From Candidatus Zixiibacteriota bacterium (GTDB lineage Bacteria > Zixibacteria > MSB-5A5 > GN15 > FEB-12): a stretch of 23,987 bases of DNA. This document shows positions 8,510 through 16,595 of this stretch, in pieces (position 1 is the first letter of the stretch; every line of letters starts with the position of its first letter). The stretch covers positions 1-23,987 of the forward strand of contig JADFLZ010000003.1 in NCBI GenBank assembly GCA_022564135.1. The letters run 5' to 3'. The notes under the pieces were generated by a model. The model saw nothing but the letters and a program-made list of their open reading frames with translations. It was not told where the DNA came from and searched no databases. The position numbers and the translations under genes were made by a program.

Positions 8510-8609
8510 TTCATTTAGATCTGCCCCGAGCTTAAAACCTTAAGCCTTAAAACTTGTAGATTTGGCCAAAGCTCAGTTATATTATAGTCTTAAGGAATTT
8601 TAGAATTAA
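8510..8609 (+). promoter_or_regulatory. Intergenic region between the trp and argS/aro clusters, possible promoter
   Basis: This 100-nt gap is the largest in the window and separates two otherwise gapless gene blocks, so it is the natural place for a new promoter. A sigma70-like candidate is TTGTAG (8554-8559), an 18-nt spacer, and TATATT (8578-8583). A perfect 10-bp palindrome, TTTGGCCAAA (8561-8570), lies in the spacer, where an operator could act. Upstream are two copies of CTTAAAAC and a small CTTAA/TTAAG inverted repeat (8531-8544). AAGGA (8592-8596) lies 13 nt before the argS ATG, rather far for a ribosome-binding site. I see no convincing intrinsic terminator. The promoter call rests on weak consensus matches. 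Confidence 0.35.
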
Positions 8610-10424
8610 ATGGCAAAAGATAAGTTCAAAATTAGTTTCTCTGAGGCGACAGCAGCGGCTTTTAAGTCTGTTTATGCAGACAAGTATGAAACTACAGGCG
8701 ACAATCAGGTCTTCAGCTCAGACTTTATATATGAAAACCTGGAAAAACCGAAAGACCCGTCAATGGGCAGGTTCGCTCTGCCGGTATTTCGTTTTGGGAA
8801 ACTCTTAGAAGATAAGCCGCCCAGCATCGCCGCCAAAGTAGCGCCTGAGTCAAACAAGTTCTTAAGCAGTTCACAAAACGGCCCGGCTATTGTCACTATC
8901 GAAGCTGCCGGCGGATTCTTAAACGCCAGACCAAATGCAGAACTTGCCGCCAGTTCAACAATTGTGGCGGTACTTAACTCCGGCAGAGACTACGGCAACA
9001 GCACAGTCGGACAGCAGCGCCGGATTCTGATAGAATATTCATCACCCAATATAGCAAAACCATTCGGAGTAGGGCACCTGCGCTCAACCATGATAGGCAA
9101 TTCTCTTAGGAAGATTTTCAAAGCGCTCGACTACGATACCATAGGTATCAATTTTATGGGTGACTGGGGTACCCAGTTCGGCAAGATGATCGTCGCCTAC
9201 CGCAAATGGGGCAGCGAAGAGACTTTGAAAAATAATTCCGTTCAAAACCTGCTTGAGCTTTATGTAAGGTTTCATGAAACTGCCAAAGAAGACAGCTCTC
9301 TTGATGATGATGCCCGTGAGGCATTTAAGAAACTTGAGCAAGGTGAAACATCCGAAGTAGAACTGTGGGAAAAGTTCAAAAACATATCGCTAAAAGAATT
9401 TGATCGCATTTATAAAATGCTGGGAGTTGAATTTGACTGGATAACCAGTGAGTCTTTTTTAAACGACAAGATGGCTGCTGCTATCGAGTCTCTTGAAAAA
9501 GCAGGACTTACTTCCATGTCTGAAGGTGCCTTGATTGTTGATATAGATGACCCGCTGTTGCCGCCGGTGCTGCTGCGCAAAGCCGATGGCGCCACATTGT
9601 ATGCTACCCGTGATGTAGCCGGCTTGTTCTATCGCTGGCAGCAGTACAAATTTTACCAGTCGCTTTATATAGTCGGCTCGGCTCAGTCTGATTATTTCAA
9701 GCAACTGTTTAAACTTATTGAACTCAAAGAAAAAGCCGAAGCGCTGAGTGACAAAGACAGCATGAGCGGTAAAATCAAACATATAGAATTCGGCTGGGTA
9801 AAATTTGGCGATAAGGCTATGTCAACCAGAGAGGGTAACATTGTTATCCTTGAGGATGTCATTGACAAAGCTGCTGAGCTGGCCCGAAAACGGATTGAAG
9901 AAAAAAACCCCGGCCTCAAAACTATCGAGGAAACATCGCGAATTATAGGCACCGGTGCCGTAATATTTTCGCAGCTGTCGGTACGTCGTCATAAAGATAT
10001 CCGTTTTGACTGGGACCAGGTACTAAACTTTGAGGGAGAAACCGGACCTTACCTGCAATACACGCACGCCCGGCTCTGTTCGCTTTTGAGAAATTATAAA
10101 GGCACAGTTTCATCTGATATAGACTATACTCTTCTGGCTGGCACTGAAGAATCCCGTGTAATAGATTTGCTGGCAGATTTTCCGGATACAATAGAAGACG
10201 CTGCCCGCGACTACGACCCCTTTTATATTGCAGCTATGCTATTAAAACTTGCCGGTGCCTTTAATAAATTTTACCAGCGAAAAAATGAACAGGGCAAGAG
10301 TGACAAAATCTTATCGGACGACAAAGAATTGTCGGCCGCACGAATTGCTTTAGTGAAATCTACTCAACTCGTAATAAACAAAGGTCTCTACCTGTTAGGC
10401 TTAGAGGCACCTCAAGAGATGTAG
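8610..10424 (+). CDS. argS: Arginyl-tRNA synthetase
   Basis: Class I synthetase that charges tRNA-Arg. At 604 aa it is slightly long for the family. The N-terminal additional domain occupies roughly residues 1-110. SSPNIAKPFGVGHLRST around residue 150 is the ArgRS version of the HIGH region; here the first His is Gly (GVGH), while the second His is kept. NFMGDWGTQFG follows. DGATLYATRDVAG is a conserved ArgRS segment. Around residue 400 FGDKAMSTREGNIV replaces the KMSK loop, normal for many bacterial ArgRS. A DALR anticodon-binding domain with HARLCSLLRN and the AAMLLKLAGAFNKFYQ helix forms the C-terminus. It heads the second cluster and lies 1 nt before tyrA, so it appears co-transcribed with aromatic genes. 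Confidence 0.96.
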   Translation: MAKDKFKISFSEATAAAFKSVYADKYETTGDNQVFSSDFIYENLEKPKDPSMGRFALPVFRFGKLLEDKPPSIAAKVAPESNKFLSSSQNGPAIVTIEAAGGFLNARPNAELAASSTIVAVLNSGRDYGNSTVGQQRRILIEYSSPNIAKPFGVGHLRSTMIGNSLRKIFKALDYDTIGINFMGDWGTQFGKMIVAYRKWGSEETLKNNSVQNLLELYVRFHETAKEDSSLDDDAREAFKKLEQGETSEVELWEKFKNISLKEFDRIYKMLGVEFDWITSESFLNDKMAAAIESLEKAGLTSMSEGALIVDIDDPLLPPVLLRKADGATLYATRDVAGLFYRWQQYKFYQSLYIVGSAQSDYFKQLFKLIELKEKAEALSDKDSMSGKIKHIEFGWVKFGDKAMSTREGNIVILEDVIDKAAELARKRIEEKNPGLKTIEETSRIIGTGAVIFSQLSVRRHKDIRFDWDQVLNFEGETGPYLQYTHARLCSLLRNYKGTVSSDIDYTLLAGTEESRVIDLLADFPDTIEDAARDYDPFYIAAMLLKLAGAFNKFYQRKNEQGKSDKILSDDKELSAARIALVKSTQLVINKGLYLLGLEAPQEM

Positions 10425-10425
10425 C

Positions 10426-11271
10426 ATGCCAACTAAACTTGTAAAGAAAATAACATTTTGCGGCTTTGGCTTAATCGGCGGCTGCATGGCGCTCGATTTT
10501 CTAAAAGGAACGGGTAAAGTTCACATAATCGCCTTTGATAGACCGGCCGTTTTAAAGCGGCTTAAAAAGAACCGCAACTTCCCGGTCACAACAGAGCCGA
10601 ACTTGCAAAAAGCAGTAGCAGGCTCAGATATTATTATTCTTGCAGCTCCTCACATGGCAAATGAAATTAACCTGCAGCGCCTCTCAAAAATCAGAACACT
10701 GACAAACGCTTTAATAATTGATACCGGTGCCGTAAAACGGCCAATCCTAAAACTGTCGTCGCAGTTAAACTTCGCCAAAGAAACTCAGTTTCTGCCGACC
10801 CATCCCATGGCCGGCCGTGAAAAAGCCGGGTTTGAGAATTCGGCCTTGAGACTGTTTGAGAGTCATTGCTGGTTTATTGATGAATCGATCAAACTAAGCA
10901 AAAATAATAAAGCAAAGCTCGGCTGGATGGTCAAAAAACTGCGAATAAAACCCGCTATTATAAAGGCCGCAGTTCATGACCAGCTGATGGCTGAAATTTC
11001 GCACCTGCCGCAGCTTATTTCTACTATTTTAGGGGGACAGGTGGCTACTGAGCTGGTTCAACTGGCCGGTCCCGGTCTTCGCTCAATGCTAAGGCTTTCC
11101 GGTTCGCCATATTCTGTCTGGTCGGAGATTATTGACCAGAACAGGCCGGAAATAATTAAATCACTTGAAAATTTCAGAAATAACCTTAATAAGGTAATAG
11201 GAATAGTTAGATCAAAAGATTCGCTCGCTAAAATATTTAAGGCATCTGCCAGGAGCTATAAATGCTTATAG
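10426..11271 (+). CDS. tyrA: Prephenate dehydrogenase
   Basis: NAD(P)-dependent oxidative decarboxylation of prephenate (or arogenate) toward tyrosine. The 281-aa protein starts with the Rossmann dinucleotide loop FCGFGLIGGCMALDF. IIILAAPHM ends the next strand, and the catalytic-region signature THPMAGREKAGFENS includes the conserved His. A helical C-terminal domain has ISHLPQLISTILG and PGLRSMLRLSGS. No C-terminal ACT domain and no fused chorismate mutase are present, so feedback by tyrosine, if any, acts on the catalytic domain. Prephenate and arogenate preference cannot be told apart from these motifs. It follows argS by 1 nt and overlaps the second DAHP synthase by 10 nt. Confidence 0.93.
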   Translation: MPTKLVKKITFCGFGLIGGCMALDFLKGTGKVHIIAFDRPAVLKRLKKNRNFPVTTEPNLQKAVAGSDIIILAAPHMANEINLQRLSKIRTLTNALIIDTGAVKRPILKLSSQLNFAKETQFLPTHPMAGREKAGFENSALRLFESHCWFIDESIKLSKNNKAKLGWMVKKLRIKPAIIKAAVHDQLMAEISHLPQLISTILGGQVATELVQLAGPGLRSMLRLSGSPYSVWSEIIDQNRPEIIKSLENFRNNLNKVIGIVRSKDSLAKIFKASARSYKCL

Positions 11272-12278
11272 TAATGGATTCAAACGCCACCAAACAAATG
11301 GTGGAAAAAGTTTGTACTGAAATAGAGAAAATGGGGCTCAAAGCCCATTCCATGCCAGGCGCTCAGCGCACGGCCATCGGAGTCACCGGCAATAAGGCTC
11401 AGGTAGATTCCGACCGCATCCTGGCTCAGGCTGGTGTTAAAGAGATAATTCATGTAACCAAGCCTTACAAGTTGGTTAGCAGGGAGTTCTACCCCGAGGA
11501 CTCTGTGATTGAAATATCCAAGGACGTCAAAATTGGCGGTGAAGAGATAATTATAATGGCAGGTCCCTGCTCGGTCGAAAGCCGTGACCAGTGCCTGCGC
11601 ATAGCCGAAAGAGTAGCCAAAGCCGGTGCTAAAATCTTTCGTGCCGGGGCCTACAAACCGAGAACTTCACCTTACTCGTTTCAGGGTTTAAAAGAAGAGG
11701 GCCTGAAGATTCTTGCCGAAGTAAGAAAGCAGCACGATCTCCTGATTGTAACCGAAGCCATAGATACTGAAACTCTGAGTCTGGTTGCAGGCTATACCGA
11801 CATTATTCAGATTGGCGCCCGTAACATGCAGAACTATTCGCTTTTGAAAAAAGCCGGGCAGCAGTCTAAACCGGTGCTGCTCAAACGAGGCATGTCGGCC
11901 ACACTGGAAGAACTCTTGATGGCTGCGGAGTATATTTTAAATGAAGGCAACAGAAAAGTAATCCTCTGTGAAAGAGGAGTGCGGACTTTTGCTGACCATA
12001 CCCGAAACACCCTTGACCTTTCGGCCATTCCGTTTGTTAAGAGAACGAGTCACCTGCCAATTATATCCGACCCCAGCCACGGCACAGGCAGACGTGACAA
12101 AGTTTTGCCGCTGTCCAGAGCCTCTCTGGCAGTAGGTGCCGATGGGCTTTTGATAGAGGTCCACCATGACCCGGCCAATGCCTTATCCGATGGTCAGCAG
12201 TCCATAACCCCCGATACTTTCGACAAGCTTATAAAAGAAATGCGGGCAATCGCCACTGTCATGGGACGCAGCTGCTGA
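11262..12278 (+). CDS. aroF: DAHP synthase, type I-beta, with N-terminal ferredoxin-like domain (copy 2)
   Basis: A 338-aa paralogue of the copy at 7496, with the same layout: ferredoxin-like domain (about residues 1-70, starting MLIVMDSNATKQMVEKVCTE) and catalytic barrel. Catalytic segments are intact: MAGPCSVESRDQC, FRAGAYKPRTSPYSFQG, IQIGARNMQNYSLL, PVLLKRGMSATLEELLMAAE, CERGVRTFADHTRNT, SDPSHGTGRRDKV and LLIEVHHDP. The barrels of the two copies align without large gaps and share most motif residues, while the regulatory domains differ more. The ATG lies inside the tyrA 3' end, preceded by CAGGAG. It overlaps aroA by 1 nt (TGATG). Its place beside tyrA suggests control by tyrosine or phenylalanine, but that is inference. 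Confidence 0.95.
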   Translation: MLIVMDSNATKQMVEKVCTEIEKMGLKAHSMPGAQRTAIGVTGNKAQVDSDRILAQAGVKEIIHVTKPYKLVSREFYPEDSVIEISKDVKIGGEEIIIMAGPCSVESRDQCLRIAERVAKAGAKIFRAGAYKPRTSPYSFQGLKEEGLKILAEVRKQHDLLIVTEAIDTETLSLVAGYTDIIQIGARNMQNYSLLKKAGQQSKPVLLKRGMSATLEELLMAAEYILNEGNRKVILCERGVRTFADHTRNTLDLSAIPFVKRTSHLPIISDPSHGTGRRDKVLPLSRASLAVGADGLLIEVHHDPANALSDGQQSITPDTFDKLIKEMRAIATVMGRSC

Positions 12279-13621
12279 TGGAGCGCCAGTTAAAACGTTC
12301 CAAAAAAGTAAAAGGAACTATCACCGTACCGGGTGATAAGTCAATCGCCCAGAGAGCGGCTCTTTTTTCAATCTTATCAAGCGGACCAATCACAATTACA
12401 AATTTCCCCGATGGAGCAGACTGTCGTAGTGCTCTCAAGGCAGCAGAACAGCTCGGCGTAAAAGTAGAACAGCTTGACGACAGACTAAAACTGACCCCTC
12501 CGGAAGACAGCTCTCTGCCCGAGCAAGTGACAGTTGACTGCGGCAACTCCGGTACCACCGCCAGACTTTTGTCAGGCATTGCGGCGGGTTCAAATATCGA
12601 GCTGACTCTTACCGGTGATGAATCACTCAGCGCCAGACCGATGAAAAGAGTTATCGAACCTCTTACAGAAATGGGAGCCGAGTTTTTTTGTGAGAACGGA
12701 AGTTTGCCGTTAAAAATCAAAGGCAAAAAATTGCTACCCTTTGAATATAAGCTTCCGGTTGCCTCAGCGCAGCTTAAATCGGCGCTGCTTCTGGCCGGCC
12801 TGGCTTCACACTGCTCGGTTGTTATACGTGAAGACAGTTTTACCCGCGACCATACCGAAAGAATGCTGGCTGAAATTGGAGAAGGAATAGAAACCAGAAG
12901 GATAAAAGCGGTTCCAGTAGAAAATCCGGATGACCCGCGTAAGAAGAAAATGATAATGCCTGAGCCTTTTAAATATGAGGCCAAACTCTCGGCGCAAGCA
13001 TTGGTCAAAGGTGGTGAAATAAATATTCCCGGCGATATTTCAACAGCTTCGTTTTTCATGACAGCGGCTGCCATAACACAGGGAACTGTGACTATCGAAA
13101 ACGTCGGCCTGAATCCTACCCGGACTGCTTTCATAGACCACCTGAAACAGATTGGCTGTGAAGTAAATACTTCTGACAAAGTTACTATATCAGGCGAACC
13201 AAGAGGAACTATTACTCTGACTGGTGCAAAATTGAAACCCAGAAAAATTTCCGGTGATACAACTGTCGGACTGATAGACGAAATTCCGCTGGTAGCAATT
13301 CTGGCAGCGTTTACCGAGGGTACTACGGTAATTCGCGATGCCGCCGAGTTGAAAGTCAAAGAATCCAACAGGCTGGAAGCTATCCATCATAACTTGAATT
13401 TAATGGGAGCGAAGTGCGGGCTGCTTGATGACGGCTTGGCAATCGAAGGAGGAAGGGAACTTTCTGGAGCCGACTTTGTCGGTTTCCGAGACCATCGCAT
13501 CGTCATGGCCTTTTCAATAGCGGCTTTGTCGCTGGCCGGACCTTCGACCATCGATGATGATTCCCCGGCAGCTGTTTCCTGCCCCGACTTCTATGACATT
13601 CTGGAATCGATTATTAAATGA
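12278..13621 (+). CDS. aroA: 5-enolpyruvylshikimate-3-phosphate (EPSP) synthase
   Basis: Transfers enolpyruvyl from PEP to shikimate 3-phosphate, the sixth shikimate step. The 447 aa form the two inverse alpha/beta domains of the family. Seen in order: VPGDKSIAQRAALFS, DCGNSGTTARLLSGIAAG, GDESLSARPMKRVIEPL, PVASAQLKSALLLAG, KVKESNRLEAI, and FRDHRIVMAFSIAAL, where the conserved Asp-His-Arg sits. The SAQ-x-K and N-x5-R type segments resemble the class II EPSP synthases, several of which tolerate glyphosate; that is a family resemblance, not evidence of resistance. The start overlaps the preceding stop (TGATG) and the stop overlaps aroE (ATGA). A long antisense frame over this gene is a coding shadow. 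Confidence 0.96.
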   Translation: MERQLKRSKKVKGTITVPGDKSIAQRAALFSILSSGPITITNFPDGADCRSALKAAEQLGVKVEQLDDRLKLTPPEDSSLPEQVTVDCGNSGTTARLLSGIAAGSNIELTLTGDESLSARPMKRVIEPLTEMGAEFFCENGSLPLKIKGKKLLPFEYKLPVASAQLKSALLLAGLASHCSVVIREDSFTRDHTERMLAEIGEGIETRRIKAVPVENPDDPRKKKMIMPEPFKYEAKLSAQALVKGGEINIPGDISTASFFMTAAAITQGTVTIENVGLNPTRTAFIDHLKQIGCEVNTSDKVTISGEPRGTITLTGAKLKPRKISGDTTVGLIDEIPLVAILAAFTEGTTVIRDAAELKVKESNRLEAIHHNLNLMGAKCGLLDDGLAIEGGRELSGADFVGFRDHRIVMAFSIAALSLAGPSTIDDDSPAAVSCPDFYDILESIIK

Positions 13622-14478
13622 GTGAGTTCTATAAATTTGGCCTGATTGGTCATAATGTAGCGTACTCAAAATCTGCCGATATTTTTAATGCCATTTTCAA
13701 ACTGAAAGGTTTAGATGGTTCTTTTGAAAATTTCGATCTGGACTCAGAAAATAATTTTAATGAAAAATTCAAGTCTTTGATGACCAACAGCATTTGCGGA
13801 TTGTCTGTTACCATACCTCATAAGAAGCGCGTGATTCCGCTCTTAAACGACATTTCAGCAGTTGCTGAAGCGCTCCAAGCAGTAAACTCAATTTCAGTAG
13901 AAAACGGCCAGCTTCATGGTCATAATACCGACGTCTTCGGCTTTTCACTGCCCTTGAGAGCGTTTACCGAAAAGCTCAAACATGGCCGGGCTATGATACT
14001 TGGCTGTGGCGGCAGCGCCCGGGCGGTTGTCTATAGTCTTTACATAGATTACGAAATCTCTGAGTTCTGCGTTATCGGCCGCTCAGTTGATAAGCTGCAG
14101 CAATTTAGAACGTCTATGAAACGGATTCTCAAAAACTCTCATATCGAAACTTCTGCTATTTCTGATTGTGCTGATGCACTATCTAAAGATTTTAGCATTG
14201 TTGTCAATTGTACGCCCTTGGGCGGCTGGAACCATCAGGATACTTTACCTTTTCCGGAAGATTTTAGCTGGAGCAACAGCCGTATCTATTACGATTTAAA
14301 CTACAATCAAGGCAATCTCGCACTCAAACTGGCGCTGGATAATAATGTCATAGCTTTTGATGGCTCTCAAATGTTGGTAGGTCAGGCGGTGCGTTCGTTT
14401 GACATCTGGACAGGACAGACGGTAGAAATCGAGGCGGTTTATAACAAAGTTTTTGACAGAGTCAAACAGGCTGTCTGA
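13618..14478 (+). CDS. aroE: Shikimate dehydrogenase
   Basis: NADPH-dependent reduction of 3-dehydroshikimate to shikimate. The 286 aa are typical of AroE. The substrate-binding serines are in NVAYSKSADIFN. The catalytic lysine is in LSVTIPHKK. The catalytic aspartate is in HNTDVFGF, after the QAVNSIS segment. The nucleotide-binding loop is LGCGGSARAVVYSL, followed by VIGRS, where the arginine would contact the NADP phosphate. VNCTPLGG, DLNYNQ and DGSQMLVGQAVRSFDIW complete the pattern. The ATG overlaps the aroA stop (ATGA). A compact hairpin fills most of the 20 nt between its stop and aroK. Confidence 0.95.
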   Translation: MSEFYKFGLIGHNVAYSKSADIFNAIFKLKGLDGSFENFDLDSENNFNEKFKSLMTNSICGLSVTIPHKKRVIPLLNDISAVAEALQAVNSISVENGQLHGHNTDVFGFSLPLRAFTEKLKHGRAMILGCGGSARAVVYSLYIDYEISEFCVIGRSVDKLQQFRTSMKRILKNSHIETSAISDCADALSKDFSIVVNCTPLGGWNHQDTLPFPEDFSWSNSRIYYDLNYNQGNLALKLALDNNVIAFDGSQMLVGQAVRSFDIWTGQTVEIEAVYNKVFDRVKQAV

Positions 14479-14479
14479 T

Positions 14480-14498
14480 AAACGCAGCAGCGTTTTTT
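14480..14498 (+). promoter_or_regulatory. Hairpin with T-tract immediately before the aroK start codon
   Basis: AAACGC (14480-14485), loop AGCA, GCGTTT (14490-14495), then three further T, with the aroK ATG beginning at 14499. A perfect 6-bp stem with a tetraloop and a run of six T looks like a very small intrinsic terminator. It also occupies exactly the position where the aroK Shine-Dalgarno should be, and no purine-rich site is seen. It might damp transcription or translation of the distal aro genes, or it might be chance in a short spacer. Confidence 0.35.
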
Positions 14499-15059
14499 AT
14501 GAAACTCAGAACCAACATATTTTTGATAGGTTTTTCGGGCAGCGGTAAATCGACCGTCGGCAAATTACTGGCGAAGAAACTTAGCTGCACTTTTGCTGAT
14601 ATTGATAAACTTATCGAAAGTAAGGCCCGCAAGACAATCCCGGATATCTTTAAGAGTGATGGCGAAAAAGCGTTCCGGAAATTAGAGTCTGCTGCTGTTA
14701 AAAATCTCCTTGCAAAAAAAACGCAGGCGAAACCAAAAGTAATAGCTTTGGGGGGAGGAGCATTTCAAAGCCGAGCCACACGACTGTTACTTGCAGAAAA
14801 CGGCATTTCGGTCTGGCTTAAATGCTCAATTTCAGAAATATATGAGAGACTAAGAAAACATAGCGACCGACCGAAATTAACAGGTAAGAAAGAATCTTCG
14901 TCGGCCATAGGACAGAAACAGACAATCCGAAAACTTATGCTCAAAAGAAAAGACAACTACGCCAGAGCGGATGTGCGAGTCATAACCTCTGACAAAACAG
15001 CCAGCCGGGTGGCGCTTGAAATTATTTTGAAGTTGAGAAAGATCAATGCCTCAAGTTAA
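14499..15059 (+). CDS. aroK: Shikimate kinase
   Basis: Phosphorylates shikimate at O3 using ATP. At 186 aa it is near the usual size. It carries the Walker A loop FLIGFSGSGKSTVGKLLAKK, the shikimate-binding aspartate in FADIDKLIE, the arginine in GEKAFRKLES, and the glycine triplet in VIALGGGAFQ. The lid arginine is in KHSDRPKL, and the C-terminal arginine is in LKRKDNYARAD. A lysine-rich stretch (LLAKKTQAKPK) sits before the GGG strand. The ATG has no visible Shine-Dalgarno and directly follows a small hairpin. The 3' end overlaps aroB by 14 nt, so the two are probably coupled. Confidence 0.95.
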   Translation: MKLRTNIFLIGFSGSGKSTVGKLLAKKLSCTFADIDKLIESKARKTIPDIFKSDGEKAFRKLESAAVKNLLAKKTQAKPKVIALGGGAFQSRATRLLLAENGISVWLKCSISEIYERLRKHSDRPKLTGKKESSSAIGQKQTIRKLMLKRKDNYARADVRVITSDKTASRVALEIILKLRKINASS

Positions 15060-16152
15060 TATAAAGCTGAAAGCCGGTTCCTATCCGGTGGTCATAGCCG
15101 GCAGAGCAGACAACAAATTCTTGAGCCTGCTTAAGGCTAAGGCGCAAAATAAACAGCTCTTTGTTTTCTTTGATGCCCGCTTCTATGTTCTTCACGGAAA
15201 AAAGATTGAATCGCTTCTAAAGCGTAATAAGTTCATCATCAAATCTTTTCTGATTCCCTCCGGAGAGAAATATAAGTCAGCTTCGACGTTAAAAACGATT
15301 TATGACTTTCTCCTGCATAATAAAATCAGCCGTGATGATTTCATACTGGCCTGCGGCGGCGGGGTCACAACTGATCTGGTCGGCTATGCCGCGGCCAGCA
15401 CTCTGCGAGGTATACCATGGGCAGCGGTTAGTACGACTTTATTGGGCATGGTCGATGCGGCTATTGGCGGTAAAACAGGAATCAATCATGCTTCAGGTAA
15501 AAATCTAATCGGAGCCTTCTGGCAGCCATCTTTTGTGATTTGCAATACTCAACATCTTCAGACTCTGCCCGAAAGAGAAATGATTGCAGGACTTGGTGAA
15601 GTTATCAAATACGGTGGACTAATCGGCAATAAATTTATTAATGAGATTGAAAAATTCTTGAAAGATGGCGACCTCTATAATACCAAGGTTTTAGAAAAGC
15701 TGATTAAAATAAGCGTCAAATACAAAGGCTCAATAGTATCTCAAGATGAACGTGAAAAAAATATCAGGATGTTCTTAAATCTAGGGCACACTTTCGGGCA
15801 CGCCATAGAAAAAACTCTGGGTTACGGTAAGCTTTTGCACGGTGAGGCTATTATTATCGGACTACTGGCAGCAGTCATTTTGAGCCGGAAAGTAAACAAA
15901 ACTGCCGCAAAGGCACTTGCCGGCTACGAAAGTCTGTTGAAAAAATGCCTGAGGCTATTACCATATTTCCTTATTAAACCGGCAGAAACAGTCAAAAATA
16001 TGCAGATTGACAAGAAACGTTCCGGACAGAAACTCAGATTCGTCTTGCTTAAGAGCCCCGGAAAGCCCTTTATTGCCTCCGGCTTAAAGCCGAAACTAAT
16101 TATAGATTCGGTCAAAGAGTGCCTGGCGCTCTATAAAGCCGAGGGAAGATAA
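15046..16152 (+). CDS. aroB: 3-dehydroquinate synthase
   Basis: NAD- and divalent-metal-dependent cyclisation of DAHP to 3-dehydroquinate, the second shikimate step. The 368 aa match the family. Key segments are IPSGEKYKSASTLKTIYDFL, the NAD-binding ACGGGVTTDLVGYAAAS, RGIPWAAVSTTLLGMVDA, IGGKTGINHASGKNLIGAFW, LPEREMIAGLGEVIKYG with a metal-ligand glutamate, and the two metal histidines in NLGHTFGHAIE and LLHGEAIIIGL. The ATG lies within the last codons of aroK, and purines (GAGAAAG) a few bases upstream can act as ribosome-binding site. The next gene begins 1 nt after the stop. Confidence 0.97.
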   Translation: MPQVNIKLKAGSYPVVIAGRADNKFLSLLKAKAQNKQLFVFFDARFYVLHGKKIESLLKRNKFIIKSFLIPSGEKYKSASTLKTIYDFLLHNKISRDDFILACGGGVTTDLVGYAAASTLRGIPWAAVSTTLLGMVDAAIGGKTGINHASGKNLIGAFWQPSFVICNTQHLQTLPEREMIAGLGEVIKYGGLIGNKFINEIEKFLKDGDLYNTKVLEKLIKISVKYKGSIVSQDEREKNIRMFLNLGHTFGHAIEKTLGYGKLLHGEAIIIGLLAAVILSRKVNKTAAKALAGYESLLKKCLRLLPYFLIKPAETVKNMQIDKKRSGQKLRFVLLKSPGKPFIASGLKPKLIIDSVKECLALYKAEGR

Positions 16153-16153
16153 G

Positions 16154-16594
16154 ATGTCACTTATTTTAGTCATAAACGGCCCAAATTTGAATCTACTGGG
16201 GACTCGCCAGACAGATATATATGGAGATAAGGGCTTAAAAGAACTGAATGAGGAGCTTACAAAGCTGGCCGGGCAGCTCGAAGTTTCACTCAAATTTTTC
16301 CAGTCAAATTCCGAGGGTAATATCATTGATTATCTGCATAAAGAGGGACCTGCCGCTGACGGCATCATTATCAATCCGGCCGCATTTACACATTATAGTT
16401 ATGCTATCCGGGATGCAATTTCTGCTATTGAGACTGAAACGGTAGAAGTTCATATTTCTAATATTTTTTCAAGAGAAGAATTCAGGCACAAATCAGTTAT
16501 CAGTCCGGTCTGCTCCGGGCAGATCTGCGGCTTCGGGTTCTATGGCTACGCCATGGCCCTGTCATATTTTGCTGATATCTCCAGGGGAAAGTAG
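16154..16594 (+). CDS. aroQ: 3-dehydroquinate dehydratase, type II
   Basis: Dehydrates 3-dehydroquinate to 3-dehydroshikimate by the type II (dodecameric) route, unrelated to type I AroD. The 146 aa are typical. It begins LILVINGPNLNLLGTRQTDIYG, with the catalytic tyrosine in DIYG and the flexible lid arginine just before. FFQSNSEGNIIDYLH follows, and IIINPAAFTHYSYAIRDA lies in the middle. The catalytic histidine is in VEVHISNIFSREEFRHKSV, and GFGFYGYAMAL is the C-terminal signature. A good GAGGGAAG site precedes the ATG. Despite the shared symbol it is unrelated to the AroQ-class chorismate mutase at 7196. The next gene begins 1 nt downstream. Confidence 0.97.
   Translation: MSLILVINGPNLNLLGTRQTDIYGDKGLKELNEELTKLAGQLEVSLKFFQSNSEGNIIDYLHKEGPAADGIIINPAAFTHYSYAIRDAISAIETETVEVHISNIFSREEFRHKSVISPVCSGQICGFGFYGYAMALSYFADISRGK
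16583..16591 (+). promoter_or_regulatory. Shine-Dalgarno sequence fixing the start of the pseudopeptidase gene
   Basis: AGGGGAAAG lies just before the ATG at 16596, at normal distance from its AGGGG core. An in-frame ATG at 16542 would make the protein 18 residues longer, but those residues lie inside the dehydroquinase gene and would put a polar tail ahead of a clean signal peptide. The downstream ATG is therefore the likely start. Confidence 0.7.
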
Positions 16595-16595
16595 C

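Noticed and set aside
12259..13368. A 369-codon open frame on the - strand
   Set aside because: It lies wholly over aroA and the end of the second DAHP synthase, both with clear motifs on the + strand. Its product is Ser/Pro-rich with no recognisable domain, typical of a shadow frame.
15302..15508. Small + strand frame within aroB
   Set aside because: It overlaps the NAD- and substrate-binding core of aroB in another frame and has no start signal or domain.
16542..16544. Upstream ATG as start of the peptidase-like gene
   Set aside because: It lies inside the dehydroquinase gene and would add 18 residues ahead of a complete signal peptide. The ATG at 16596 has a good ribosome-binding site.
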